Shown: positions 54,301 through 62,840, counted from the stretch's first letter. The stretch is 64,000 nucleotides of DNA from an uncultured Ectothiorhodospiraceae bacterium (GCA_937141935.1 CAKZQS010000045.1:1-64000), one strand, 5' to 3'. The notes: a model not told the origin generated them from the sequence alone. Translations and numbers: made by a program.

Positions 54301-54345
54301 CAACTCGCGGCCACAAGCCCCGGCCCCTCGGTTACACTGCGATGA
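51319..54345 (+). CDS. Hybrid histidine kinase with two receivers and Hpt
   Basis: A 1008-residue cytoplasmic hybrid kinase. Two receiver-like domains without the usual Asp pocket (about 1-115 and 155-265) precede a coiled coil. The HisKA box is NISHEIRTPLN with His358, and HATPase_c follows (for example NYLQNAIKHG and GAGLGLAISRHL). Receiver 1 has Asp644 in LIDQQLPDMD, receiver 2 has Asp795 in LMDINMPVMDG, and the Hpt domain has His938 in VFHSTKSSSRFYG. No transmembrane helix is seen, so the signal is probably cytoplasmic or comes from a partner. The NarL-type regulator 68 bases downstream is the likely output. Confidence 0.9.
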   Translation: MHGILIALRDAERREAFASTLARAGWPVAACADVEAAAQILGAEQTALLIGDARSLRGEEDDPDLLTAAGHRGLPCLLLGGIDAPDQDAAPAASCHVLPGDPDAQALLDAVRGLLPEPPAPPAAADGAEDDAEANAGDEAGDEAMPGLADEAPARLLCCGLGAESAATLARDLGPLSEGLETCADGAALRAALARGPAALLLLGPALAAQAQELLAHVRDAALLQSLPVVVLWPDTPPPWEALFAAGASDVLPAAVAGAELAARLRGHLQRRLQAAEQAAASAASQYGLGQARTATGPAPTPTHAAETARADAVSAEARTLAEANRELERKNRELDEARGQALAAASNRSAFIANISHEIRTPLNAVLGMIELLGETELNREQREWLHLVEHSGQQLLHLVRDVLDFSKIEAGEITVNDEPFDITDCVEDAVTLTAFQSQQQGVEVAYDIGDGVPAQLLGDGWRVRQILLNYLQNAIKHGRGGQIEVRITRHPAPDGQAFIRFCVRDDGPGIPEQQLRQLFQRFSQLAGGERTDGAGLGLAISRHLAELMGGRVWGSSEMGEGSAFYLELPAREAASPPSPEEEAQRRFLAGRRVLVAERQPLTRQRLQGLLRGWGATVVCAESGEDVLTLFGRGEGFALALIDQQLPDMDCEELAGELRGSGRAGDCVLLLGTGMGDASSCPQDYRERYSKPLRRAALRATLQAALGLGEGQPRRDGDRFARMMRWLWPGFDKRGLEARDGPAQRVLLVEDNKPNQQVVSLMLQSLGVEVRLAEHGQQALQQLDERPADVVLMDINMPVMDGITAAKEIHDRRWPGGRPYIIALSADPAQDDSRLRDSGLMDDYLMKPVGREALQQALQRARGEDRDAEPPQPAAAPGGTGLPQEAPEVLHKLGAELGTAALASMLQTYADDLPEQLRTARNAAARGDVRELRRVFHSTKSSSRFYGEDALSDLCQRLEGRCQRLGRGRLGELLGEFETACAESEARMRALLPQLAATSPGPSVTLR

Positions 54346-54413
54346 TGGTGGCGACAGCGGGCCGCGGCCGCTCGCATCAGGCGCAGCCGGACCCGCAGGG
54401 AGGATAGGAACCG

Positions 54414-55085
54414 ATGTTCAGTATCGCGATTGTCGAAGACCACCCGGTATTCAAGGAAGCGCTGAAGCAGCTGCTGTCGCGCGTGACCGAGCGCATCAGC
54501 GTGACCGAGTCCTCGTCCTTCGATGAACTCAAGCGCCACCTGGAGGCCAACCCGCGTACCGACCTGATCCTGCTCGATCTGTCGATCCCGGGCGCCGAGG
54601 GCATGTCCGCGCTGGCCTTCGTGCGCTACCACTACCCGGAAACACGGGTCGCGGTGATCTCCGGCCACGAGGACGCCGGTACGGTGCGCAAGGCCATCGA
54701 CCTGGGCGCGCATTCCTACATCCCCAAGTCGCTGGCGCTGGAGCCCCTGCTGGCGGCCCTGCAGACGGTGGTCGAGGGCGGCAGTTACCGGCCCAAGTTC
54801 GACCCCAGCAATGTGCCGCCGGATGCCCAGGAGCGCCTGGCGCAGAAGGTCACGGCGCTGACGCCGCAAAAGCGGCGCATCCTGTACGGCCTGGCGGAAG
54901 GCAAGCTGAACAAGCAGATCGGCTATGACCTGGGCCTGTCGGAAGGCACCGTGAAGAATCATGTTACGGCCATCCTGCGCCACCTGGGCATGCGCCGCCG
55001 CACCGAGGTGGTGGCCGCCATGCAGCAGCTGCTGGCCGCGGAAAACGAAAGCTTCGACGCCGATCAGGGCCACACGGCCGCCTGA
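54414..55085 (+). CDS. NarL/LuxR-type response regulator
   Basis: A 223-residue regulator. The receiver has EDH near 8-10 and the phosphoacceptor Asp55 in LLDLSIPGAEG, with the Lys in YIPKSL. The C-terminal HTH begins ALTPQKRRILYGLAEG and includes KQIGYDLGLSEGTVKNHV. It is 68 bases downstream of the hybrid kinase with an intact Hpt, consistent with a four-step phosphorelay. Its targets are unknown, but the polysaccharide and surface-protein genes are plausible. Confidence 0.9.
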   Translation: MFSIAIVEDHPVFKEALKQLLSRVTERISVTESSSFDELKRHLEANPRTDLILLDLSIPGAEGMSALAFVRYHYPETRVAVISGHEDAGTVRKAIDLGAHSYIPKSLALEPLLAALQTVVEGGSYRPKFDPSNVPPDAQERLAQKVTALTPQKRRILYGLAEGKLNKQIGYDLGLSEGTVKNHVTAILRHLGMRRRTEVVAAMQQLLAAENESFDADQGHTAA

Positions 55086-55178
55086 TCGCGACGGCAATGC
55101 CGGGCGGCCGCGCCGCCGCTCGCCGCGAAGCGCCGCAACAGCCGGCGCCTTGAACCCCAGCTCGCCCCTTCGGGCCGC

Positions 55179-57227
55179 CTAGTTCGCCTCTTCGGGCCGC
55201 AATCGCGACAGGATGCGGGCCAGCTCCTGCTTGCGCGCCGGCTTGGCCAGGTGGAAATCGAAACCCGAAGCCTGGGCCTCGTTGCGCGCCGCTTCGTGGC
55301 CGTAGCCGGACACGGCAATCAGCAGGCTCTCACAGCCCCCCGCGCGCAGCCGCCGGGCCACCTCGTAGCCGGAGATATCCGGCAGGCCCAGGTCGATCAA
55401 CATCGCGTCCGCCGGCAAGGCCTCGCCCAGGCGCACGCCCTCTTCGCCGGAACGGGCCAGGCGCACCACGCAGCCGGCGCCCTCCAGCAGCGTCGACATC
55501 GTTCCCGCCACGTGGTCGTTGTCCTCGACCACCACCAGCTCCAGGCCGCTGGGGATCGTGGCCTTCTCGCTGATCAGTTCTTCAGCCGGCTCGGCCTCTT
55601 CCAGCGCCGCCGGCAGCAGCAGCTCGAAGCAGGCCCCCTTCCCGGGGCCGTCACTGTGCGCGCTGATGCTGCCCCCGTGCAGGGCGGCCAGCGTCTTGAC
55701 GATGGTCAGGCCGATGCCCAGGCCCACGTTCATGCGCGCCGGCACCGGCACCTGGTAGAAGGCCTCGAAGACCCGCTCCAGCTCGGCCGGCGCCAGACCC
55801 ACACCATCGTCCTCGACGCGGATGCGGATCATGCCCTCGGCCGTGCTGGCCAGCACCCGCACCTCGCCATCGCCATCCTGCGCCTGGCTGGCGTTGACCA
55901 GCAGGTTGCTCAGCATCTGCTTGAGCCGCTCGGGGTCGGCGTAGACGCACAAGCTCTGATCGACGTCGATGTGCAGCGGCGGCGGCGCTTCCTCGCAGCG
56001 ATTGCGCGCGGCTTCGGCGGCCAGCGGCACCAGCTCGGCCAGGCGCACGCTGCGTCGCTTGAGCACGATGCGGTTGCGCGAGATGCGGGTGATATCCAGC
56101 AGCTCGTCGAGCAGCCGCGACATCGACGCGACACTGCCGGTCATGATGTCCATCAATTCGGCCGGGTCGCGCAGGTTCTCGTTGAGTATTTCCAGGCTGG
56201 CGCTCAGCGCCGCCAGCGGGTTACGCAGCTCGTGCCCGAGCACCGCCAGGAACTCATCCTTGCGGCGATCGGCCCGCTCCAGCTTGGACACGGCCTGGCG
56301 CAGCGAAAGCTGGTTGCGCTTGCGCTGGGTGATGTCGCGAATGGTGCCGACCATGCGCGTGGCCCAGCCCTCGCTGTCGTAGTGCGTCCGGGCGCGGGCT
56401 TCGACCCAGCGCTCGCGACCGTCGGCCTTGTTGATGACGCGATACTCGATGCGCAGCATGCCGTCCTGGCCGCCGCCGAGCACGCCGTCCACAACGCGCT
56501 GCGTGCGCTCGCGATCGTCCGGGTGCAGGCCCGCCTCGAAGTCCTCGTAGGTCACGGCGAGGTCCGGGGGCACACCCCAGATTTCACGGGTCATCGCATC
56601 CCAGTAGATGCGCCCCGAGTCGATATCCCAGTCGAAGATGCCGATGCGCGCCGCGGCCCGGGCCAGCTCCATGCGCTCTTCGCTCAAGCGCAGCGCATGG
56701 GTGATATGGGCATTGCGCAGCGCCGCCGTCAGCAGCTCGCAAAATTCGGCCAGAAATTCCGCATCAGCGGTATCGGCGTCGGGTTCTTCGGCATAACCGA
56801 CCAGCAGCAGCCCCATCGGCTGCTCGGCCGTGCCCAGTCGACCAACCAGCACCCAGGGCAGCCCGGCGTCCGCGAGCAGTGGCGGCCAGCCCGGCCGATT
56901 TTCCGAGCCATGCAGCAATTCGGGCAGGTCCAGCTGGATCCAGCCATAGGGCTGGCTGGCGGTTTCCAGGGGCTGCGCCGCCCCCTCGTCGCGCTCGGGT
57001 AGCGACGTGCTGCTGGCCTTGCGCCGCAGCAGGCCATCCTCGAGCAGATACAGCGAACAGCCCACGGCGCCCAGCGCGACACCGGCCTGATCCACGGCTA
57101 GCTGCAGAATGTCGTCAAGCGGCAGGCCCTGCAGCGCGCGCACGCTGAGTTGCGCAATCGCGTCTTGCTGAGCGTCGGCGACTTCAATGTGGCTCGGCGG
57201 CTGGCTCACACACTCCTCGATTGTCAT
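55179..57227 (-). CDS. GAF/PAS hybrid histidine kinase with C-terminal receiver
   Basis: A 682-residue soluble hybrid kinase. A GAF-like domain (about 20-170) is followed by a PAS-PAC domain (about 185-305, with IGIFDWDIDSGRIYW and the PAC RDITQRKRNQ). The HisKA box carries His332 in VLGHELRNPLA. HATPase_c has NLLVNASQAQDG and NVGLGIGLTIVKTL. The receiver carries Asp612 in LIDLGLPDISG. The start at 57227 has no clear ribosome site. It converges on the NarL-type regulator and may cross-talk with it or sense redox or light, since the PAS type is open. Confidence 0.88.
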   Translation of the reverse strand: MTIEECVSQPPSHIEVADAQQDAIAQLSVRALQGLPLDDILQLAVDQAGVALGAVGCSLYLLEDGLLRRKASSTSLPERDEGAAQPLETASQPYGWIQLDLPELLHGSENRPGWPPLLADAGLPWVLVGRLGTAEQPMGLLLVGYAEEPDADTADAEFLAEFCELLTAALRNAHITHALRLSEERMELARAAARIGIFDWDIDSGRIYWDAMTREIWGVPPDLAVTYEDFEAGLHPDDRERTQRVVDGVLGGGQDGMLRIEYRVINKADGRERWVEARARTHYDSEGWATRMVGTIRDITQRKRNQLSLRQAVSKLERADRRKDEFLAVLGHELRNPLAALSASLEILNENLRDPAELMDIMTGSVASMSRLLDELLDITRISRNRIVLKRRSVRLAELVPLAAEAARNRCEEAPPPLHIDVDQSLCVYADPERLKQMLSNLLVNASQAQDGDGEVRVLASTAEGMIRIRVEDDGVGLAPAELERVFEAFYQVPVPARMNVGLGIGLTIVKTLAALHGGSISAHSDGPGKGACFELLLPAALEEAEPAEELISEKATIPSGLELVVVEDNDHVAGTMSTLLEGAGCVVRLARSGEEGVRLGEALPADAMLIDLGLPDISGYEVARRLRAGGCESLLIAVSGYGHEAARNEAQASGFDFHLAKPARKQELARILSRLRPEEAN

Positions 57228-57455
57228 CGCGGCGGCACTTTGACCGCCTCGCCTACGACGCGTCCCCGGTCGTGGCGTTCTCGCACATACCCTTCCCCCA
57301 TGGTACCCACCTGACCCCCTTTTCTCCACCGCGCCTGGCCGCGTTTTCGCCGCCCCCATGGCCGGCAGGCGGGCCGCGCGCCGCGTGCCTGGGGGCCACG
57401 TCCGAGGGCCAGGCCGGCGACGCCGCGCGCGGCGCGCGGGCCGCGGGCCGGAGGC

Positions 57456-57485
57456 AAAAAAAAAGCCCCGGCCGAGGCCGGGGCT
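57456..57485 (-). terminator. Intrinsic terminator of the GlyGly-CTERM gene
   Basis: On the minus strand AGCCCCGGCC and GGCCGGGGCT form a ten-base stem with a two-base loop, followed by nine T residues. Confidence 0.92.
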
Positions 57486-57525
57486 TGGTAGAGGCGGGGC
57501 GGCGCGGCATGCGCGCCGGCCACGC

Positions 57526-60500
57526 TTAAACGCGGGCGCGCGCCTGCCAGGTACGCAGCGTCAACAGCAGCAGCGCCGTCAGCGCCAACCACAGGTCCAG
57601 CGTACCGCTACCGCCGCCAGAGCCATTGCTGGCTGGTGCGGCGTTCGGGGCGTTCTGACGCTCCGCCGTCACGGTCTCCGGCTTGGAGTCCGTGCCGGAC
57701 TGCGCGGCCGAGTCGTTGCCGGCATCCGCGGAGGCGTCATCGGCAGCGCCCTCGGTCGAGCCGGTGTCGGTGTCGCCTTCGGTCCCAGTTTCGGTCCCGG
57801 TGTCGCCCTCGAGCTCGCCACCACCATTCGCCGGCGGTGCGGCGCCCGGTGCAGGCGTGGGGGTGGGCTGGGCATCGCTGCCCTGCGGCGAGGCCGGCTG
57901 CTCTTCAGCCGTACCGCCACCGCTCACGAGGCCGAGCAGACGGCCCAGCAAGCCGGGTTCGCCGGCCGGGTCCTGGCCACTGTCGGCGTTGCCGTCGTCT
58001 TGGCCGCCCTCGTGGCCGCCGTCGTGGCCGCCATCGGCATCGACATCCACGTCGACATCCACGTCGACATCGGCATTGGCCGGCGGCGGCTGATTCCCTT
58101 CGCCGTTGTTGCCGTTGTCACCGTTGTTGCCGTCGTCGCCGTTACCAGCGTCGCCGTTGTTGCCGTTACCGGTATCGCCGTTGCCAGCGTTGCCGTTACC
58201 AGCGTCGCCGTCGCCGGCATCACCGTTAGCGCCGTCACCATTACCGCCGTCGTCGGGGTCCTGGCCGCTGCCGCCACCGGCGTTGCCGCCGCCGGCCGCA
58301 GCCGTCACCGTCACCAGGACCTCGGCAGCCGCATCGCTGCGCAGGCCGCGCTCGTCGCGGACTTCCAGCGTGGCGGTGTAGTTGCCTTCGATCTCGTAGC
58401 GGTGGTTGACCGTCGCGGTGGCCGCGAAGATCGGGGCACTGCCGTCACCGGGATCGAAACGGAACTCGGTGATCGCATCGCCATCGGCGTCGACCGAAGC
58501 GCTGCCGTCGAACTCGACGTCCAGCGGGGCTTCGCCACTGTCGGGCAGCACGACCAGGTCCGGTTCCGGCGGGGTGTTGCCGTCCGCCGGCGGTGCCAGC
58601 AGCTGCGCGTCCGAGTGGGCCTCGGCAACACAGATCTGGCCGGTGGGCGCATTGGGCTCGCCCAGCGTCACCTCGATCATGCACACGTTGCACTCGACGT
58701 CGCCCGGGGCACAGCCACTCTGCGCATTCAGCACGATCTGCAACACGCCGGGGATGTTCGCCGGGAAGGCGGTGTTCGGCTCGGGCGTGCACAGCGACTC
58801 CAGACCCAGCGCCCGGCACACGTCGGTGCCCGCGATCTGCGCATTCAGCAGCAGGGACCCGGAGGTGTCGCTGCTGATGCCGTCCTGCGTGGCTTCGGTG
58901 CGGGTGCGGGCGACGACCTTGTCGGCGACGATCTCGCCGCCAAAGAGCTCCAGCTCCTGGACCTGCGCGAGGGCGTAGCCAAAGGCCGTTTGGCCGTCGA
59001 AGTCACCCTCGGCCTGGCTGAAGCCGGTGTCGAAGCTGCCTTCACCTTCGGGAATCTGCGTGTCCACCACGACGCGCGAGGAGTCGCCGCCGTCGGTCGG
59101 GATCGGGCCGCTGCGGGCGGTCCACGTCTCGGTTTGCAGAATCTCTTCCTGGGTATGCACGACGGCCGCATCGGCGCTGACCTTGTAGTTCAGCGGCTCC
59201 GAGCAAGCGTTGCGCGGGAAGCTGGCCTGCGCCTGGGCGTGGCCAATGATGATCTCGCCCTGCAGGTCCAGCCCTTCGGCGGTCAGCTCCAGACGCAGCA
59301 GGTTGACGGTGGTGCTGGCGGTGCGCGGGTTGGCCTGCAGGTCGCGGCTCTCGCGCTCCTCCATGATGTGCAGCGTGCCGACACCGGGGATGCGGATGGT
59401 TTCACCGGCACGGCTGACCTCGACGGGCTCGCCGTTAATGCGCAGCCCTTCGATAACCGAGTCCTCGATCGAGCTGCCGGCACCGAATTCGGTGGCACGG
59501 GCCACGGCCTTGGCGCGCAACACGTCGGCGGTGATGGTGCCGTCGAGCAGGTCGACATCGAGCACTTCGGCGGTGGCCGTCGTGCGCGCCAGATCCTCGT
59601 CGATCTCCGACTCGCTGCGCGAGCTGGCCAGCTCAACGCGGCCGACCTGCGGGATGGTCAGCTGCAGCGCCTCGTGGCTCTCGCGGTCTTCACCCGGGCC
59701 GTCCTGCGTGGAGTCGGCCTCACCACCCAGCGCCAGCTCGAGGTCGAGCAGGCCCAGCGTGGCCAGCCGTCCATCGACCGGCGCGGCTTCACCGCTGGTG
59801 GCCGCCTCGGCCGGGTTGATGGCGGGGTCGCAGACCTTCAGCGCGATGTCATCCACCGCGCCCGAGCCAAACAGCTCCAGGCGGGTGAAATCGGTCAGCT
59901 CCTCGGGGATCTGCACAATGCGCTCTTTCTCGGACTCGCCGGTAATCGGCAGGTTGAGCCGGGCGACCTCGACGCCGCCCCGGTAGAGCACGATGTTGTT
60001 GCGCGACTCATCCGGGTTCACATCGAAGAGCTTGAGCTCACGAATGCGCACCAGACCATCGTTCAGGCCAAAGCTGCTGAAGTCATAGTTGTTGATGGCG
60101 CCGAGCAGCTCGTCATCGGGGCCGTTGGCGCCATCGACAAAGCCGTCGCCATTCTGGTCGCCATTGACGTCGCAGATCTGGATGAAGTTCTGGTTCGGGA
60201 AGTACAGGTCTTCATCGTTGCCGCTGCAGTTCTCGGGCGAACCGTCGCAGGTGGCGTCGAAAGCCGCGGCCGAGTTGCCTTGGGTGCTTTCGCGCTTGCT
60301 CTCACAGAAAACACCGACCTCACCCGGGATCGGGCGGTCGGCGGTGATGCCGCGGCCGACCTCGACACTGTCGATGATCTGGCCTTCGACGAGGTTGTGG
60401 AAGTCGATGACCGCTTCCACGTTGTCGTTGCCGGGAGCCTGCGCGGTGGCCGTAGCCGTGGCCAGGCAGAGCCCGGTGATCATGCCGATGCGGCCGCGAG

Positions 60501-60534
60501 TGCGGCGCTCCGACATCCATGTCAATGGATTCAT
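57526..60534 (-). CDS. Large secreted GlyGly-CTERM protein with choice-of-anchor and PKD domains
   Basis: A 1002-residue exported protein with a signal peptide (IGMITGLCLATATATAQA). Residues 25-230 form a beta domain with a calcium-like DVNGDQNGDGFVDG loop. Two choice-of-anchor-P-like domains follow (VLDVDLLDGTITADVLRAKA and ELELFGGEIVADKVVARTR), then a PKD domain (about 650-735, PDSGEAPLDVEFDGSASVD). The last 230 residues are low-complexity (Asn/Gly/Asp, Asp/Val, Thr/Glu/Gly). The C-terminus SGGGSGTLDLWLALTALLLL followed by RTWQARARV is a GlyGly-CTERM tail, the target of rhombosortase. It should be released or anchored at the outer membrane as a matrix protein. Confidence 0.87.
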   Translation of the reverse strand: MNPLTWMSERRTRGRIGMITGLCLATATATAQAPGNDNVEAVIDFHNLVEGQIIDSVEVGRGITADRPIPGEVGVFCESKRESTQGNSAAAFDATCDGSPENCSGNDEDLYFPNQNFIQICDVNGDQNGDGFVDGANGPDDELLGAINNYDFSSFGLNDGLVRIRELKLFDVNPDESRNNIVLYRGGVEVARLNLPITGESEKERIVQIPEELTDFTRLELFGSGAVDDIALKVCDPAINPAEAATSGEAAPVDGRLATLGLLDLELALGGEADSTQDGPGEDRESHEALQLTIPQVGRVELASSRSESEIDEDLARTTATAEVLDVDLLDGTITADVLRAKAVARATEFGAGSSIEDSVIEGLRINGEPVEVSRAGETIRIPGVGTLHIMEERESRDLQANPRTASTTVNLLRLELTAEGLDLQGEIIIGHAQAQASFPRNACSEPLNYKVSADAAVVHTQEEILQTETWTARSGPIPTDGGDSSRVVVDTQIPEGEGSFDTGFSQAEGDFDGQTAFGYALAQVQELELFGGEIVADKVVARTRTEATQDGISSDTSGSLLLNAQIAGTDVCRALGLESLCTPEPNTAFPANIPGVLQIVLNAQSGCAPGDVECNVCMIEVTLGEPNAPTGQICVAEAHSDAQLLAPPADGNTPPEPDLVVLPDSGEAPLDVEFDGSASVDADGDAITEFRFDPGDGSAPIFAATATVNHRYEIEGNYTATLEVRDERGLRSDAAAEVLVTVTAAAGGGNAGGGSGQDPDDGGNGDGANGDAGDGDAGNGNAGNGDTGNGNNGDAGNGDDGNNGDNGNNGEGNQPPPANADVDVDVDVDVDADGGHDGGHEGGQDDGNADSGQDPAGEPGLLGRLLGLVSGGGTAEEQPASPQGSDAQPTPTPAPGAAPPANGGGELEGDTGTETGTEGDTDTGSTEGAADDASADAGNDSAAQSGTDSKPETVTAERQNAPNAAPASNGSGGGSGTLDLWLALTALLLLTLRTWQARARV
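58030..58265 (-). repeat. Coding low-complexity repeat (Asn/Asp/Gly-rich)
   Basis: Degenerate hexa- to nona-nucleotide units encode GNGDAGDGDAGNG-like and DVDVDVDVD segments of the GlyGly-CTERM protein. The acidic repeats could bind calcium. Confidence 0.75.
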
Positions 60535-60632
60535 GGCGTCCTCCTATTTGTCCGTTGACGGGCGGCGAAGCCAAGACAGCGCTTGAAAACTTCGTGGCTC
60601 CAGCCTGAGCCCTAAATGCCGCTTTGATAAGA

Positions 60633-60667
60633 GGACCTTGGTCACGTTTAGACGGTGACTTTTATCA
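60633..60667. promoter_or_regulatory. Two CRP/FNR-like palindromes before the GlyGly-CTERM gene
   Basis: The minus strand of 60633-60644 reads TGACCAAGGTCC, a variant of the recurrent motif, and TGACTTTTATCA at 60656-60667 has the same TGA-N6-TCA layout. They lie about 100-130 bases before the start at 60534. Confidence 0.45.
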
Positions 60668-60696
60668 CTATCTTCAATTACTTACGCTCGTCCCAC

Positions 60697-60720
60697 AAAA
60701 AAACCCCGCGCACCGCGGGG
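60697..60720 (-). terminator. Intrinsic terminator downstream of the BON/EF-hand operon
   Basis: CCCCGCG, loop CAC, CGCGGGG, with seven A residues before it, which become the U-tract on the minus strand. It lies 270 bases past the EF-hand gene, with no gene between. Confidence 0.8.
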
Positions 60721-60993
60721 CCTCGGATCGCACATCCGATTTTGGCGTCGCACTGCAGCGACAGAGTGCGATTCCGCGCGCATGCGCGGCTCGCCTCAGG
60801 TCCGCGAGTCGGGAGGGGCCGGCGGGGCTAGACCACCCGCCCCCTCCGCCGCGCCACGGCGTCTACCCCGTGTGCGGTGGCTCGCGCAGCCGGTTGCTCG
60901 CAGCCGCTTGCACGGGCGTCACTTCTCCGGGCAGCCTTTACTCGGATATCACTGCCTCGGGCACCGCGGCCTCTGGCATCACCTGGTCGGGCA

Positions 60994-61545
60994 TCAGTGG
61001 CGCCACAGCCAGGCCTCCTCGTCCAGGCGAGCCTGGCCGTCGCTGACATCGTGGGCCTGAGCGTGCAGGCGCTCGCACAGGCTGTGCTGGTCGCGAATCA
61101 GCGCCGAACCTCGCGCGCCGCTGCTCGCCGTAGCGCGGGAACGCGGCCCGGCATTCCAGGCGCGGCCCGGTTGTCGGGCGAGGCTGTGCGCGCTTGCGGA
61201 CAGCGCACTGGCCGGCGGGCGGTACTCGAGCTCGCCGTCAGCGTCGACATCGGCGGCTTGCAGCGCGGGCGTGTAAGCCGCCCGCCAGCCGGCGGGCACC
61301 TGGCGCCATTCGCGCGCCTCGAGCAGGCCGTCGTTGTCGTCGTCCCAGTGCCGGAACAGGCCGCTGGCGATTTCCGCTTCGGCCAGCGCGCCGTCGCGAT
61401 CCTGGTCCCAGCGGGCCAACAGGCTGCTGTCGACACAGGCCTGGCGCCAGGTCGGCGCGCTGTCGGCCGCGAAGGCTTTGGGCAGGCTCAACAGGCCCAC
61501 GAACAGGCTGAGCAGCATGAACATCGTGTGTGTGCGTTGTTGCAT
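60994..61545 (-). CDS. Exported EF-hand protein
   Basis: A 183-residue protein with a signal peptide (MLLSLFVGLLSLPKAFA). Three EF-like loops are present: DQDRDGALAEAE, DDDNDGLLEARE and a partial ADVDADGELEY. The rest is disordered, with a C-terminal Trp-rich end. It should bind calcium in the periplasm. It follows the BON-domain gene by nine bases, so the two share a promoter. Confidence 0.78.
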   Translation of the reverse strand: MQQRTHTMFMLLSLFVGLLSLPKAFAADSAPTWRQACVDSSLLARWDQDRDGALAEAEIASGLFRHWDDDNDGLLEAREWRQVPAGWRAAYTPALQAADVDADGELEYRPPASALSASAHSLARQPGRAWNAGPRSRATASSGARGSALIRDQHSLCERLHAQAHDVSDGQARLDEEAWLWRH

Positions 61546-61554
61546 GGTTCCTCC

Positions 61555-62340
61555 TCAGTACGGCGTGCGTGCGACCTGGCCTTTGTCGGAGTGAATTTGC
61601 AGGGCATTGACGACGCGGATCACGCCGTCGGTCTTGCGCGCGATGGTTTCGGCCATCTCGCTTTGCGCCGGCGAGTCGACCGCGCCGCTGAGCGTGACCA
61701 CGCTGCGCTGCGTATCGACGTCGATAGCCATGCCCTCGGTGCTGTCGCTGGCGAGCAGGCGGGTTTTCACCTGCGCCGTTGTCGCCGCATCCGACACCGC
61801 TTGCGCGAAGCCGGCATTGGCGCTGGCATCGTTGCCGGCGCCGCTGCCGCGGGGGTCGCCGGGGGCCACGCGCAATTCGTTGCGAACCTGCGACACCTCC
61901 GTCATGCCCTTGGCGATCTCGGCGGCCAGGTCTTTCTCCACGGCCGAGTCCACGCGGCCTTGCAGCAGCACGGTGTCACCGTCGACGCCCACGCGGATAT
62001 CCAGCGGGTTGAGTTCGGGGCGCAGCGCATAGGCGCTGTTGAGCTTGCCGACGAGATAGGCCTCGCGGACCTCGCGGCTGGCCTTGGCCAAGAACTCGCC
62101 GCTGGCGTCGGCCGCGGAATATAGCCTGGGCGCGGGCTGGCTGGGCGCGGCCTGGCTGGGCGCGGGCTGCGTTGCCAACTCCGCCCGCGCCTCGACGCCT
62201 GCCGCGTCGCCATCGCGATCCGGGCTCCCAGCAGCGCGGCTCTCGGCCGCCTGCGCCTGCGGGCCCAGGGCGGCTAGCGCCAGCAGCAGGGCTGGCAGCA
62301 GGCGATCGGTCGGTCGGCGGGGGATCGGGCGGCGGTGCAC
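61555..62340 (-). CDS. BON-domain (OsmY-like) periplasmic protein
   Basis: A 261-residue exported protein (signal [18 protein letters not shown]). Two BON domains are present: [19 protein letters not shown] then [16 protein letters not shown], and [19 protein letters not shown] then [19 protein letters not shown] Pro/Ala/Gln linker precedes them. OsmY-like proteins stabilise the periplasm or outer membrane under osmotic stress. The GTG start at 62340 lacks a strong ribosome site. A sigma-54 consensus lies 40 bases upstream. Confidence 0.85.
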   Translation of the reverse strand: MHRRPIPRRPTDRLLPALLLALAALGPQAQAAESRAAGSPDRDGDAAGVEARAELATQPAPSQAAPSQPAPRLYSAADASGEFLAKASREVREAYLVGKLNSAYALRPELNPLDIRVGVDGDTVLLQGRVDSAVEKDLAAEIAKGMTEVSQVRNELRVAPGDPRGSGAGNDASANAGFAQAVSDAATTAQVKTRLLASDSTEGMAIDVDTQRSVVTLSGAVDSPAQSEMAETIARKTDGVIRVVNALQIHSDKGQVARTPY

Positions 62341-62379
62341 GTGCGCGAACTCGCGTAAAACTTCAGGACCTCACGCGGC

Positions 62380-62394
62380 GCAAAGGCTGTGCCA
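62380..62394 (-). promoter_or_regulatory. Sigma-54 promoter of the BON/EF-hand operon
   Basis: The minus strand reads TGGCACAGCCTTTGC, a consensus -24/-12 pair. Transcription would start about 28 bases before the GTG. Confidence 0.72.
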
Positions 62395-62563
62395 GTGGCG
62401 CCCAAAGCCCGATGCGACGGGCTTTGCACGGCCATGGGCGCGGCGGCATTCACGTCGAAGACCGTGCAGTGGCGCGAATGTGTTGCAGCGGAGCGACAGC
62501 CGCGGCGCAGGACCGCGGGCCGCACGCAGGCGGATGGCCCCGCCAGCCCCGCGCTCACGGGCA

Positions 62564-62575
62564 TCACCTTGGTCA
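62564..62575. promoter_or_regulatory. TGACCAAGGTGA motif (minus strand) between BON and DUF1328 genes
   Basis: A variant copy of the recurrent motif in the divergent region, 88 bases before the DUF1328 start. Confidence 0.4.
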
Positions 62576-62663
62576 TGGCCCATGGTCGCGGCTGTTGCCA
62601 GAGGTCAACACTGGGGTCGCCATTCATCGAACCCGGTCCCCCCCGGTCAAGGAGTTAAGTCCG

Positions 62664-62840
62664 ATGTTGAAGCTGGCCCTGATCTTTCTGGTCGTTGCCA
62701 TCATCGCCGCGGTCTTCGGTTTTGGTGGCATCGCCGCCGCCGCCACCGATATTGCCGTGCTGCTGTTCTGGCTGTTCATCATTCTCTTCGTCATTTTCGC
62801 CGTCGCCCACGCGGTGACCGGACGCAAACCCCCGGTCTGA
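62664..62840 (+). CDS. ytjA: DUF1328 (YtjA family) small membrane protein
   Basis: A 58-residue protein with two helices ([21 protein letters not shown] and [21 protein letters not shown]), the DUF1328 signature. These are short stress-induced inner-membrane proteins of unknown function. AAGGAG precedes the ATG. It is monocistronic and ends before a large hairpin. Confidence 0.9.
   Translation: MLKLALIFLVVAIIAAVFGFGGIAAAATDIAVLLFWLFIILFVIFAVAHAVTGRKPPV

Noticed and set aside
57358-60558. A 1066-residue plus-strand open frame opposite the GlyGly-CTERM gene
   Set aside because: It is a shadow frame caused by GC-skewed codon use; it lacks a start context, domains or a signal, and it spans the terminator of the real gene.
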